From NCBI GenBank assembly GCA_947579605.1, contig OX388314.1, positions 6,510,001-6,574,000 on the forward strand: a stretch of 64,000 nucleotides of DNA, given 5' to 3'. This stretch comes from Athripsodes cinereus (lineage: Eukaryota; Arthropoda; Insecta; Trichoptera; Leptoceridae). Positions 1 through 13,195 of this stretch are shown piece after piece. Below the pieces are notes generated by a model. That model was not told the origin of the DNA. It saw only the letters and a list, made by a program, of their open reading frames with translations, and searched no databases. Each line of letters begins with the position of its first letter. Position 1 is the first letter of the stretch. A program made the translations under genes and the position numbers.

Positions 1-1147
1 TTTATATACAGCAGCCTTATTCATTGTTCACTTTATATTTTTTCTTACACCGAAGCAACGTTCGTACTATGTATCTAACATAGTATCTTCGATACTTTTT
101 ATATTAAGTTTTTTTACAGAATTTTCGTGAATAAGGTATAGAGATATTCAATAAAGGCGAGATAATGTAGGTATTCTATTTAGTATATTATTTTATTATA
201 TACATCTACGTAGAATGTTAAAAGCGTAATACTCATTATTTTTTCCATCAAAAAAATTTAATTTTCTAACTACATTTCGTCCTTGTTGGTTTACTCGTTT
301 TTCTATATTTGATCATCTCTTTTTCTATTGGTGTTATTTTATTAAATGTTTTTACCAGTTTAAATTTTTAGCTTATAAATCATTGAAACATCTGCTTCAG
401 TTTCCACAGTTTATTGCTTTATTGCTTACATAACTCGTCAACATTACAGACTTATTTTTCTTTAATATTTTTAAGTCAGCAAAACGGCAGTTTGATACAT
501 CAAAGGAAAGAATGTTTGTCATTGAATTAAATTACTCAATTGGCGCAGAATGGAGGGTGCTTAATTTTTGCCTTGTGATTCTAAAAAAAACGTTGAACAA
601 TTATGAGGAATGATTGAAAAACATGTTTGTATGAATTAATTTTGTCGAAGTTAAGAAACTGTGTTGAAATAAAATCGTTGGATGATCTATCATCTCTGTT
701 TACCTCATAAGTAGTGTGTGGCTAAGGGGATAGACAAATAGATAGAAAACTTTCACAATTATTGTTATTTCATAGCAACAGGCTTAGTAGACTCTCGTGC
801 ATTGCAGCCATATGTTACAGAGGTTGCGTGCTTGTAGGAGCAATTCATTTCACATTATTTTATCATATACCTAAATTGCACCTGACATACCTAAATGTAT
901 AATATTTGAAATATGTTTGTCGATATTTTTTTCATTTCATTTTTTGTCACATGATATATCGCTCATTTTAGTAATTTATTTGAAAATATGAACAATGGGA
1001 AATGGCATTCGTGAAAGGTATTTAAATTTCTTCAAATTTATCTCTCCTCCTTTTTTAATAGATTCTACAGTACCGTTTTGGTACGGCACATATTTTACAG
1101 TTCGATTTTGTACCAATGGAATTGTCCTAATATTTCTGAATTTAGTT
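1..1147. other. AT-rich non-coding stretch
   Basis: No open reading frame with recognisable protein content, splice-bounded exon or RNA gene is visible on either strand. The sequence is low-complexity AT-rich DNA. Confidence 0.5.
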
Positions 1148-1311
1148 CTGTCGGCGTGCGCGTACTGAGTAAGAGAAATCGGCGTGCATGTATGAGAAAC
1201 TGGATGAATCTAGAGGAAGCGAAAGAAGTGTGTAGGGATAAATCTATATGGCGCTCCGTTCTCTTTGCCTACCCCGCCTGGGATACGGCGTGAGGGTATA
1301 GTATAGTATAT
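1148..1311 (+). mobile_element. 3' end of truncated RTE-like LINE
   Basis: The + frame reads LSKRNRRACMRNWMN, then EEAKEVC and a terminal FAYPAWDTA followed by a stop. This matches the C-terminus of the larger LINE copy at 36.65-37.30 kb (…SAYPTWDTA). After the stop comes GAGGGTATAGTATAGTATA, the family's (TATAG)n tail. Only the last ~50 codons remain, so the copy is strongly 5'-truncated and cannot move by itself. Confidence 0.8.
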
Positions 1312-1394
1312 TTAGTTCTGTCTTTCACAACGACATTTCTATTTTTTTGTTATTTTGAAAGTGGATCATCGAGACCCCGTGTGGAACCTTGTGG

Positions 1395-1440
1395 ATTTAC
1401 ATAAATCTTAATTAGTGTCTCAGCGATGAGGCATACCAAC
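1395..1440 (+). repeat. SINE-A fragment
   Basis: The segment contains CAGCGATGAGGCATACCAAC, the central SINE-A block (consensus CAGCGATGAGGTATGCCACC), directly downstream of the LINE 3' end. Neither end of the element is recognisable. Confidence 0.4.
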
Positions 1441-2529
1441 CGTAGTGTTAATATAATTATATTATTCATATTTTTGTCTCATATTTACTTTATGATGTAC
1501 CGTCTACGAAAATGTAAGTCGTTATTAATTAAATTTTACTTTCTGAATATTCAAATTCGACTCTCGGTATTAATTTTTTTTTAAAAGGTTTTTTTGAATT
1601 ATCAAATTATTACTTCGGTCCTTTTTTAATCAAAATTCTTAATTTGATGGTGTTAATATTATTATTATCATCCTAGAAATGTCACCCTGTACTGAGACCA
1701 TAACAGCTTTTGACCAAAGCGATCTCGACAGAAAAAAAGAAAAAAAAGTCCAATAAGCCATTCATACGAAAAAAGTTGTAGCATTATTCATATAATAACT
1801 ATGACAGTTTGTCTTTTGAATGCGCTGTTTTGTGGATTACCAGCGCAAGGGTTCATTTAAAAATCAAAATGTCGTGTTATAAGGTCTATCACTTTGTAGA
1901 CCTCCGCACTTTTCAGAGTCCAAGAATCATGTGAAATTTTGTTCCACCATAATTGTTAAGGCACGCGGAAAGCATGGATGACCTAACCCAAGGATAATAT
2001 TCTGTGCTAGAATTATTGAGCAGCTTAAATTAACCAATCCTTTGTACCTAAATTTGTTTTAGGGTGGTGTGACTTGATACATTGTCGCATTGCCCCATCC
2101 ATCCACTTAATGAAGAATTCATATTTCATTTAAATCTATATTTTATTTTCAATATTATTCGCATTATTTTTTTCTTTTCGTGTTCTTTTGTACTTTTATT
2201 TTTTACTTAATTCACTGTGTATGATGATGATTAAGATAGACTTCTTCACTCTTCGTTCTTATTTAATATCCAACGACTTTGATAGCAATAATAAAACATT
2301 TCCTAGAATTAATGTACAATGAATGATATTAAATCTTTATCGTCACATTAATTCGGAAATATTTTATTGCAGACATCGTTTGCCCGTCGACGTCCGCGTA
2401 CAGAATCGTATCGCGGAAGTCGATATGGAAAATTCAAATACAAGACATTTATTTTTCTGTTGTATCCTGCAATTAATTTAGTACTCTAGCACTCCCCGGC
2501 AAAGAATAGATAACTCACTTTTTACAATA

Positions 2530-2735
2530 AATTTTTGAGTGACCTCTTAAAGGCAGGTATTCGTATAAAATCTCACATTTTCATTTAACATCTTCAATTC
2601 AGTGAAGGAGTATACCACACAACCTGAATATCTTTGATTTGGCACGGGGAAGACTATCGCATGTTTATTACGTTCAGTAAGTTCGCTGGCTATCCCACTT
2701 GTGGGTATCTCGCTTGATGGTATACTAGTAGGTAT
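2530..2735 (+). repeat. SINE-A copy, nearly full length
   Basis: The ordered blocks of the family are present: AAAGGCAGGTATTCG, CATTTAACATCTTC, a diverged GGAGTATACCACACAACC, then CATGTTTATTACGTTCAGT, GCTGGCTATCCCACTTGTGG and a tail reading GATGGTATACTAGTAGG. The tail resembles the LINE tail in this window. Confidence 0.7.
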
Positions 2736-3992
2736 ACTAATTCATTTTCTTGAGATAATGGATTATATTATTTATTTACTTACAAAAACTTTAAGGAGGT
2801 ATTCTTTTTCTTCTCATCCCAATCCAGGATGAATGCCTCCTCCATTCCTTTTCTTGCCTAGAAGATATTATGCATATAAAATACCGTGTTAATTTTTTAC
2901 ACTGGGTTTCTACAATCGATCTCTTTGTCAAATTCAACTGCCAAACAAAACTGTAAGAAGATGTTCTACGTACACTTTGTCATTTTGATGATCATAATGT
3001 TGATGGACGCATTTTCCATACAAAAGGAAATCAACATTTGAATTACATCTTCCATACGTGTTTAAGACGTAAAGTCTATCGATATAAGAAGTGCGCTTTA
3101 TCCAACATATTATTGTCTTGTTTAGAAGCCATACATATTCGACTGCTGGATTTTAAGCTAACTAAAGCGAAGAGCGTAATTCATAAACAGATTTCTCCAA
3201 TGTCTGAACTAACATACTCTTCACCCATATTCACTTCGATCTTTCAGCTTCACTCTTCTTGCTATGTAATATTTATTACTACTGTTTCCACTTGTTCCTT
3301 GAAAATTTCAAATAAATTATAATTATCGTCGGTGTATTGAATTATTTCCAATTTCCCATTCTACTAAATTTCGTTATCGGCTCGTTTATACGTCGTTAAG
3401 CCCCGAGTAACTGCCTCAATGTACTACAGCATTGGATATTATTCTTCTCCCCAAATAGTATTTTGTTTTAATCCACGGTGGAACTCTTTTTGTTGTTAAT
3501 CGTCTGACTCTCTTCAAAAATTAATCACTCGAGTGTTTTACTCTTAAATGATTCGACGTTCAGACTTTAGATTTTAACATGATTCTCATGCCCCACATTG
3601 GTCAGTTCTAGTCTTAAAGGCAGTTTTAGTTTTTTAAAGTTTACCGGGTTAGTTGGGATAGCCCAAGAATGATTGATAAACTCTGTTTTAGACGATCGAG
3701 TATATAGCTGTATTGTGTTCGTTTTCGAACGCTTTATGAAGTAATTAAGTGTCAATGTTACGCGATTTTTTTTTTCCTATATAAGATCAGTCATCTTGAT
3801 CTGTTGTCTTGGAAAAGATCCCTCCTGCGACGCTGATTTCACATCTCTTAGATGCTACATGTTGTGTTTATTCGTCTGCCATTATTCTGCGATTATTCGT
3901 CTGAAAAATGATATTTTTTCATGAAAATTGAGACAGTGTAGTGAACAGGCAACACCAAAGAGTATTGTGGTCAGCTGGGATGACGTCATTTA

Positions 3993-4025
3993 TTGGATTG
4001 TGATAAGAATATTATCACAATCCAA
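3993..4025. repeat. short perfect hairpin (14-bp stem)
   Basis: TTGGATTGTGATAA is followed by the loop GAATA and its exact reverse complement. There is no obvious U run or gene next to it. It may be a relic of a foldback element or a chance palindrome. Confidence 0.6.
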
Positions 4026-4954
4026 AATCATTCTACTTCTCCCTGCCTGGCTGACCACACATACGTTTTACATTCTCTCTATAAATTTAGTGTAACATTA
4101 TTCGTATTTGCAAAACTGTGTTTAATAATAAATTATCTTAATAACAATCGCGAGTTTCATTACATACATTTGGTAAGTCACCTTCTGTCAATCTAATCTG
4201 GAGTAAATCTATAAATCTATAACTTCTTTGCAGTCTCTTATACTTGCCATCCCCATCAGGGATCTTTATATCACTCTACAACCCTAATTTCTACAACAGA
4301 ACCACATAGTATTATAACTGACGACTGTTATCCAGTTACTGTATACATAAAGTTTTAAAATTATTAGACTTTATTTTATAAAAATGTGTATTATCTTATT
4401 CATGGTTTACTTTTTGCGTGTTGCATCGTTATTCCTGATTAAAGCAAATTTAATGCTCTTAGATGCGCCTCGTCAATGTCTAATACTTTTCTGCGTTTAG
4501 TATGTCACTTAGTCAGAGATAACTTATAAAATAACAGTTTCTCCGAATTAACAAGTAAATTTGAATAGGATTGTGGTGTTGTTAGTATATTTAGTTCGAA
4601 TAGTAACGAATTTTATCCCATTAGAATTCAGTCTATATTTACGTTAAAATGCGCATTTTCTAATACCGAAAACATGTGATCAACTTATTTGCAACACAAG
4701 TGGCGAACACCAAGCACGAGCGGTGTAATTACCTTACACGTGTTCAGTGATAAACTCAGTACTGTGTGTAGCTAACTGACTTGTGTTGTAATAGTAGTAA
4801 GGTTTCTAAGTACGAAATAGAAATAGCTGTAGTAAGTCAGGTGGCATTTCTCGTCGCGTGAATCTTGTTGCTTGATAATTTATTTCTACATCATGTACTG
4901 AACAGAAGTTTTATTGGATGTGGACTTAGTTGAATGAGGGAGAAAGGAAAACGA

Positions 4955-5045
4955 GTGAATGCTAGATGAGTGTTCCAATAAAAGACGATTTTTTGGGCAT
5001 GTGGGTGTGAAAGGACGATGTAGAAAGTATATTTGACTGTAAGGA
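4955..5045 (+). mobile_element. degenerate internal LINE relic
   Basis: The + frame reads NKRRFFGHVGVKGRCRKYI before a stop. It aligns with NKLRWFGHVERMNEVRVTK in the 36.7 kb LINE, where this peptide lies upstream of the C-terminal block. The flanks are decayed and no tail is found. Confidence 0.5.
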
Positions 5046-5730
5046 ATATAAGAAAATACAGACATCAGGGATCCACGTTGTTATGCCCCATGATTTTCGG
5101 CTTCAATCAAATTCTCAAGGAACTTGTAAGTTAGCGGTGCTTTGGACATGTTGAGATGAAAAAACTGTCTATAAGAAGGGGTCTTAGAAAGCGTTGAGGT
5201 CCATCCGAGAATAATTATTGCATCACAAAAGTTCTTCGTTTTATAAGATTTCGATATGGACGACTTGTGTTATTTGACATATAGCACTATTTAACTTGTA
5301 ACTCAACTCACATGTAAGTTAATGTTATTCTGACGAAAATAATGGAGGTATTTTCTTAAAGGCACCCTTCTTTTAGTGTTTTTTTCTCCAGCCAAGATGA
5401 TGAAAATAAACGAGCGCCACTGACGAGTCCTGGTTTTGCGTTATTTTTTTCTTCGCTAACAACACGTGTAGTGAGATGTAGTTTGATGGGGGGGGGGGTT
5501 GATTGTTGTATGTTGGAAGGTTTACAACGAACGCTTGTATCTTTTTTATGTTCTCTGATGTAGTTTTTTATTATTTACTTATTCTTAATTAATTCGAGTT
5601 TATTGCTTTATTCCAAAACATTTTAGCCGTCTCAAGTGTGTCGATTTTGTGAATTACTTATTGGATGAAATCTGTTGTCTTATCCGTTACGCAAAAAAAT
5701 ATCTTAAAAAAATTCTTTACATTTATTAAT

Positions 5731-5830
5731 TGTGTCGGTGCACACGTAGTAGAATTCCATAATAATGCAATTTGAAACAAGTTAAGTGAAACCAGATTGA
5801 TAATGACCTTATAAGTCGAAAGACTTCTCT
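5731..5830. repeat. hairpin-core repeat with GTGCAC end (copy 1)
   Basis: The left end reads GTCGGTGCACACGTAGTAGA and then GAATTCCATAA, which recurs inverted at 15790-15833 and diverged at 17505-17545. About 35 bp further is TTGATAATGACC followed by TTATAAGTCGAAAGAC, the shared YUGAnRA-stem-GAAA layout. The right boundary is unclear. Confidence 0.6.
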
Positions 5831-6835
5831 CTGCGAATTAACAAACAATAGTAGAAAGGAACACCTGTTTCAAATTGCATAATTTCTTTACAATAATAAT
5901 AGTAATCTTTATTACACAAAAATATCAACATTAGAAAATAAATGGCAGAATTTTTACTAGACAAATAAATTTATATTATTATTACAATATGTAGAAGAAC
6001 AAGTGTGAAATTCATATACCTACTCTGCTTTTGATGAAATAGTTATTGAAATAATGGGAATTCGGGCTATCGTGAATTTTTAGTCATTCAGTATCTGTGG
6101 ATTGAAAATGTTTTATATTGTAACTTAAAATGTATATTTTACGAATTTTTAGGGCACTTTTTAGGAAACATAAACTTATAGAAATGAATGAGAGACGTAC
6201 TCTTTGCCGGGAACTGTACTGAAATTAAAATAAATCCACTTTGTTAATTTTTGATTGTAACAGAAATGTCTGGATGCATAACTATGTATTACATGAAGTA
6301 AGTCTTCTAGTTGCTCTGTTTGTGGTAAATGACACGATGGCATAGATAGATAGATATGTTTGACATATAAATAAATAAACAAACAATATCACTCACCCCT
6401 TTCAGTTGTAGCATGCGCTTTATTTTTGCAATCTCTATTAATGAATAGGTTGTATGTAGAAAGGTTAAGGTTGTGGCGCGCCCAACAATATTGCAACATG
6501 TACATATATAATTTTAATGACTCGCTTTATTACATAGAATATTGTGATGAAGTGGCACGAACGCTGTGTGAAAATCTAATTCACATGTTTTGTCCGTTTG
6601 TTGGTATAATGTGTTTGTTCATATAATTTTTGTAGCAATTTTACCAGATAAGCCATAAGGAAACCAGTGCCCTGTACAAAATTTACATTTTTTGAGTCTG
6701 GGCATATTCTGTTTATTAACTTTTATTAACATATAATTATTGCTTTACGACTGTGTCGTAAATTCAAGTATTTTTCTAACCATGCATACTTTTGTTTAGA
6801 TTTTTTCTACAGACGACGTGAGATACCCAAACGTG

Positions 6836-7576
6836 TTAAGGGCCCCGTTTAGCAAAAACAGTAAAATATTCTATTTTCAACAAATTTGATAGAAAAACTG
6901 CCAAAACTTGTTGACCTTAGCGAACATATTGATTTAATAAAATAAAAAAACAAATATTTATTACCAATATTAGTTTTTTACTAAAAAATAAATAAGTCGC
7001 AGACTGGCGAGATTTATTTAGGTACTCTTTGTTATATCAAAATACAGATTATTTGTCAAATATATATATATATATATTTTATTCATCCTATCAAGCATAT
7101 AAATACCATAGATTTTAGCAAACTTTTTTTAGTATCCAAAAAATCGAGTTCATGTGGTGATTTTTGGTGTCAAAATATGAGAAATTTTATCAAAAAAAAA
7201 TATTTTTTAAATCGGTCAATATCCATGAAAAAAAAACAAATAAATAGTTTTTTTTTGTTCTATAATTGTAATAACTATCTATGTAAGTATTCGTAATATT
7301 TAAAAAAAAAAACTATGAAAATTTGTAGGGTTCTCGTGCATTTGTGTACCAAACACTCCCCCGAATTCGATTTTTTGAAATTTGCTTTTTTATAAACGAA
7401 TATTATGAAGCTAAAATCAAGTTTTTTTTAAGTTAAAGTTTGATATTGGTAATTAATATTTGTTTTCATATTTTATCATATCAAAATGTTGGTAGGTTCA
7501 ACAAGTTTTGAGAGTTTGTGTACCAAACTTGTTGAAAATTGAATGTTTTATCATTTTTGCTAAAGGGGCCCCTTAA
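6836..7576. mobile_element. piggyBac-like non-autonomous element (MITE), TTAA-flanked
   Basis: A 733-bp element at 6840-7572 lies between two TTAA copies (6836-6839 and 7573-7576). Its ends are inverted repeats: GGGCCCCGTTTAGCAAAAA on the left and, reading inward on the opposite strand, GGGGCCCCTTTAGCAAAAA on the right. The terminal inverted repeats extend, with mismatches, for about 140 bp, through paired ATTTTCAACAA, AACTTGTTGA and ATTACCAATAT blocks. No transposase ORF lies inside; the interior is AT-rich with poly-A/T runs. TTAA target duplication is the hallmark of the piggyBac superfamily, but the G-rich first bases are not the classic CCCT end, so the assignment rests on TTAA and the long TIRs. 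Confidence 0.8.
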
Positions 7577-10149
7577 TACGTCAAAGAAATGTTTTTCCCC
7601 ATTTCGCATGGAGATGATTGATATCGGTGTAGTCCTTTTCAATTTGATTTGATAATACTTACTTACCCTCTTTACTTTTCGTATGGCTCGGTGTGTTGAT
7701 AAATCTTAACCTACATATGTAGGCTGCGTCGTATCCTCTACAGTCTTGGCTCCAGTGCTGACAGCCAGTTCACTGATTCGATTATTATTTCTGAGCAAAA
7801 TCGCGTTATAGCTAGTGTATTGAGTTACGTTGGAATAATGATAATAAAAATGAAACGTTAGTATGTGTCTATCAAATGTCGATGTGCGCTGCTATGAGAA
7901 TTATTATAATTGTGTTTCATTTGTTGTATGTACCATACATACGTAGCATAATTGATACTTTATCATGCGAACAAATAAAGTGAAGTACGACATTGTATGT
8001 AACTCTACCTTATGTCATTTCAGATATAATTATCATTGTTGCAGTAAATTACGAGAACATTATTGTGTAACAACATACCTACGTGTGATCTTTGGCCTTT
8101 AGTTATTTCAGTAACTTTAGTGAAGAAGTCTTACACAACTTGTTTATTAAATTTAGAACTCAAAACACGAACTTTGCTCAATTTCAAGAGATTGAGTTAT
8201 GCATATTTCAAGTGGTGAAATTATGTTTATTTTTAAAATAACTTGTCTTTTAATCATACTTTTTAATTTGATGTTCTTGTCACGTTATGGTTTTCTACTT
8301 TACTTATGAATATAAATCCATTTAATCGCATATACTGATTAACTATCATTTACATTTTTATTTTTATCAATGAAGCATTGCACATGAAGGAATACTATAA
8401 AATAATATGGTGTACGAATTCACCAAATATATACGAATTTACCTGACAATCCTTCTTTTTATACAAACATTTTCTGTTAGTTATATAGTAAGTTTTAAAA
8501 ACTGAAAATAACAAGAATGAATATTTTTTTTAATGTCATAATTATTTCATTCATATAACGGGTTCAGAACACACTATTTTGTTTTCTTGAGTTATGTTGA
8601 AATATTACATGGAGTACTGAATTGTGTACTTATCATATCTTCTACTTTATGAAATGTATCGAGTGTCGGTTTATTTAGCATCGTTATCAATATTCAATAT
8701 TTGATTTAATATTCATTTTTTAACGAAGCAAATTGATATGTTTCAATCAGTCGAGCGATCGATGAATAATATTGACAGCACCTACGTAAATTGTACTCGA
8801 CAAGTTTCGAATTTATAACAAAGTTTTAATGTTGACGTTTCATAAAAAACATGTTGAAAAAACTTGTATCTTTGCGTGAATGACAAAGTTCTGGTTCTCA
8901 GTATTGTTGAAGTGACTAGTGTATTATAATAATTGTTTGTAGGTGGTTAGAATATGTTATTATCATATATTTATATACTTTGAATTGAGTTCCAACGTGA
9001 AATTATCGTTATTTATGTACCGTAAGTTCCAAATTAGTATATTTAGGCTACTAGCATTATTTGAGTGCTCGTGTTTCTGGGATGGACTTAGAATTATTTA
9101 AAAAATAGCTTCTGATTCGGTTCTAGGTTATCGTAAAAGAAATTCACACGATTGGTGTAGAGTAATAAATAGGAATACTTGTCAACCAATTATATATATA
9201 TATAATTTAATTTGAATGTATACCTTTTATGTAATTGTTTTTTATCAATGTACAGTAAAGAATGAATAAATAAATAAATAAATAAATATTGTTAAGGAAG
9301 CATTGTTACCGTGTTGCTTAGAATTATATCAAATGAAGATTATTATATCATTATTATAAAATAAAACATGAGACAAAAGAAATATATTTCTGGAGAGATT
9401 CTAGAACAATTTTGTAAACAAGATTCTGGATATTACAAAAATAAATGAGTAGGTAGCCTATATATATATATTTTTTTTCAATTTTATAAATGCAATTGGT
9501 AAACATGTCGAAAAAACATGTTGTTAACCAATCAAGGTCCCACAAATTACCAGCTTAGGTACTATAAAATATAATGTCACCATAAAGAGTTCATGTAAAT
9601 ATCGGTATTTAAACTCTGCAAATCTGAAAGTGGATGACTATAACAAAGTTTTTACAATGGGATACTTAATAATATAGTGAAATAGTATTTCCTTTCCGAA
9701 AGTTATTGTTTCATACAAACAGTCGTTATGATAGAACATCTATAGGTTATTTAAAGTGTATTTCCATCTCCGTGTAGCTGGTGTTTGATTTATACGACTT
9801 TATAAATCGCTTTACATCACCTAAAACTTGCAGCATAAAACTAATCTCGTGATTAATAATAGCTGTTGGCGGTACTACACGGGTAGTCTCAACTCTTTTA
9901 TGGTGCTAACTGTTATCAAGCCATATAATATATAAAGTTTAAAATCACCTTCGTAAATTTCCCTGTCTCTCAATTCTACCTATGAGAAGATGATACTTCA
10001 TTGAAGTACAAACTACCCACCATACGATTATGCAAATAGTGTTGTATTGATGTACCTCTCCATATCGGGATATTGATTGTACTTCAAAGTTACTACTTGA
10101 AATCAATTATATTTGTATTGTTTTTTTTATGTTCTCGGTAGAATGATAT

Positions 10150-10215
10150 GCTAGCCGGTAGCTTGAAAACAGCGCTTGAGATTGATAAACGTGAGGTTGA
10201 ATGTTCGAACCCCCC
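10150..10215 (+). repeat. possible tRNA-like SINE head
   Basis: TAGCCGGTAGC resembles a pol III A box, and about 40 bp later TGTTCGAACCCCC resembles a B box. No cloverleaf could be closed, and no body or tail shared with the other SINEs was found. Confidence 0.25.
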
Positions 10216-11484
10216 TTCCACTTGCTGTATATTATTTTTAATGGCATTATTACAATTATAAATTCATTCAAGTGTACATTTTAGATTCTGGTGTGTAATT
10301 TAATGCATTTTACTTCATCTGGCGGAATAATTGCCGATTTTAAGTTTTTATGATTTTGTTTTTTTTTGTACAAACTGTATGTTTCAATTGGTTGCTTTTA
10401 GTACGAGTATATCTAGTTATAGTTGTATTGGAATTGATTATACCTACTATTATGCGAAGTTTGTTAATTTTTTCAACGAATTTTCCAGAATTAAAATGAA
10501 AACGTAAATACAGTTAGTAGTTTCGGCTAATAATATGGTTTACCTAGGTTTTAGGATAGTTTACTTAAAAGTATAGATAATGTAAAGCAAGTAATATCAG
10601 ACATTGAAGTATGCCCGATGGTTAGAAAAATGTATGGGCAAACATTGTTACATGAGAAGAACATAAAGCTTTCTAAAAGCCAAAAGTATAAACGGCTAAA
10701 AGGAATGAAAAAAGAAAACCAACAGAGCGAATGGGGAGAAAGAGAATAAAGAGAAGTAGAGACAATATTTACGATTTCGAATCTACGGAAGAACCTCTCT
10801 ACATCGGGGTGTAGATTATATGACTTTATGTATTATGATTGTTGTAGACACATACCTACTATGTATGTAGTAGAGGCAGTGCCGCCACGATTTACGTTAT
10901 CGCTTGTAAAAAAAAATGTAGAGTAAACGGTTTAGTAATTCTCCAGTTGGGAGATCGTATTAAGAAATTACAAATTAATTGCTGTCGAGTTAATTTTCCT
11001 TAAGGAAACAATTTCTTTATATGTTTTTTTTTGTTTTTTGAAAATTTATCTGTCTAAAAGATTTTTGATGATTTTTATTCAGGGAATAAATGACCCTAGT
11101 TTCGACATGTCAGATTTTGATTGACTTAGATACACACTTTTTACAAGTGCATATGGAATTTTATGAGGTAAACTGCTGTTGCCTCTTCAATAACAATATA
11201 ATACACTTGCTTAACACAATTTATGTAAATAAATATTTCTCATTACTCTCTATTATTTAATATATAAATACAAGACAAGAAATAGCATAAAAAGATATTA
11301 GATAATTAAAATATAAGGCAAATTTCAGAGAATGGTGTTAATATTACAATAAGACAATAACAAAAATTGCTGAAAAAAATAATGAATAATATTTCAGTAC
11401 TAAGAGCCGAAAATTCTGAAATGAGATGGACAAAAATGAAATGCATTTTAATATTTAAAGGTAAAGTAGAAAGATTTGTCGAAT

Positions 11485-11680
11485 ACCTATTTGACGCCGT
11501 TTAATGATCCGTGACCATCTCAAGGGCGCCGTGACTTTGCCTGAACAGCAAATATTTAAACTTGCTCCTGAATGTGGCATTAGGTTGGTTCTGCCTTAAA
11601 TCTGCTGGTAATCGGTTTCAGGCAGTTGGCCTCGCAACGTTGAAGCTTAACTCTACGAATTTGGAAGTGTTTGGCCTGCT
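11485..11680 (-). mobile_element. C-terminal relic of a non-LTR reverse transcriptase
   Basis: On the minus strand one frame reads FNVARPTA, an in-frame stop exactly where such proteins have Trp, then NRLPADLRQ and FRSKFKYLLF. This is the conserved tail of CR1/Jockey/RTE-type reverse transcriptases (…WNSLP..LR…FK..LK..LF). The stop and later stops show it is dead. It does not carry the SAYPTWDTA end of the other LINEs here, so it is a different family. Confidence 0.65.
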
Positions 11681-13023
11681 GGAACGCAATAAATATCTTC
11701 GTTTCATATATTTTCAGACATTCAGCGCATAGGGATATCAACCTTATCAAAAACGAAAAACACAACGCTTATTATAAACTACGATAGGGAACGTGGCCAG
11801 TCACTGAACTCTTCACACTACTCTATCCATGTGCAGCAATAGAAACTGTAACTCTTGTGTAAATGGCTCGCTTGGCTAAGCTTGGCACCCCCGCTATTAC
11901 TATTATTACTGTTAGCTACAACTCACTGCCAGCATCGCTTGAAATGTAACGACTCCACAACAACAACTTAAAGTAGTTGCATTGTAGTATGTATCCAGTT
12001 CTATCTATTCATTAATTTAAAGTCGGATATTTTTTATTTCTCTAGTAAAACGACTGTGAAGAAATATACGGCCAGTAAACCCGACTACTTTTATGTACTC
12101 CTGGCATTGCTACACTCAAATTTTATGAATATATGGAGACACAGACATGTTTAAAAGCTCATGAATGGAAATATTAAAACCTTATTCCCCGTAGTCCCTA
12201 AAATGAAATAGATCTCACATTGTCTACAGTAAAAGTTTTCTAATGACACGTTAAATGGAAGTAGGTATTCCAAAAACTTTTTTCTGAAGTGTCTTGAATT
12301 CAACTTAGGTACCTGTTCCAATGATGTATCTATTTGGCTGCATCAATTGCGAGAGATGCCGTTATATGCAGTCTAAAAATTGCGTGAACTTAACAAATAA
12401 ATCAATTTCAATTAAAATATATGTAGATATATTTGTTGCATATTATTATGCCTATTAAATTAGTCTGGCCACTGTTAAAAGTTTACAACACCCGTGCGAG
12501 ATGAACGGTCCGGAGTATTTTTTATCTCATTTTTCATCACCAGTTTACGAGACTTCGAATTTGAATATCTCGGGAGTAATTTCTCTTGTACTACTAAATT
12601 ATGTAATTTTATGTGGACCATAATTTGATGGCATTTTTTTCGTTACTTAAAAAGTTTTTTTTTATCTCTGGTAATATTTTTGTACACAGATTAAGGGTAG
12701 GTATATGTTTTTTATTTCTTTTATTTTTTGTGGACATTTTTGTAGAAATGGTAAGAGAGGAAGAAAATGTGAGTCCTATTAGTTAATTAGCATTAAAAGT
12801 TTTATTTTTTAATATACATAAAACAATATTACAGTTTGGTATAAAACAATTTCCTTAATGTTGTCTTATCTAGATTGTGGATTAGAGTTTCATTTTAAGA
12901 GAACCAAAAAGTTTTCAAATAGTGTTAGATTTCCTTTTTTTGTAAGTTTTCGAGTATGTAAAAGACAAGTATACGTAAACATTACGTTTACATCACATCA
13001 CCTTGATGTAAAACCTCACACCA

Positions 13024-13195
13024 AGGAGTGGTCGGTAGCCTGGTGGTTGAGTCTTGGACTTTCGATCAAGAGATCCGGTTTCGATTCCATCCGCTCCCTT
13101 CTTACTCTACCTTTACGTCACAAGTATATTGCTTACTGTGAGGGTGTCTGGGGTGTATTGGGGCTTAATCGAAATACAGATTCATCTTGAAATAA
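13024..13195 (+). repeat. SINE-B (tRNA-derived) copy
   Basis: A tRNA-like head has GGTCGGTAGCCTGGTGG (A-box-like) and GGTTTCGATTCC at 13077-13088 (B-box-like). It is followed by a body shared with the copies at 19.63, 44.6 and 60.4 kb: CTTACTCTACC, then TATTGCTTACTGTGAGG, and CAGATTCATCTTG near the end. A SINE-A copy begins immediately after it. It is not a functional tRNA: no acceptor stem can be closed. Confidence 0.7.

Larger units (their letters stand above)
1312..6835. other. gene-free repeat-bearing stretch
   Basis: No gene is recognised. The stretch holds a SINE-A fragment near 1.4 kb, a fuller SINE-A at 2.53-2.74 kb, a 14-bp-stem hairpin at 3.99 kb, a LINE relic at 4.96-5.05 kb, an 11-base G run at 5488-5498 and a hairpin-core repeat at 5.73-5.83 kb. 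The rest is AT-rich sequence in which I see nothing else. A weak exon-like patch at about 2.37 kb is described in the findings. Confidence 0.5.

Noticed and set aside
5488..5498. G-quadruplex from the 11-base G run
   Set aside because: It is a single homopolymer run without further G tracts; more likely a simple-sequence slip or an assembly-sensitive site.
13024..13110. Functional tRNA gene
   Set aside because: A- and B-box-like motifs are present but no acceptor or anticodon stem can be formed, and the same body occurs in other SINE copies.
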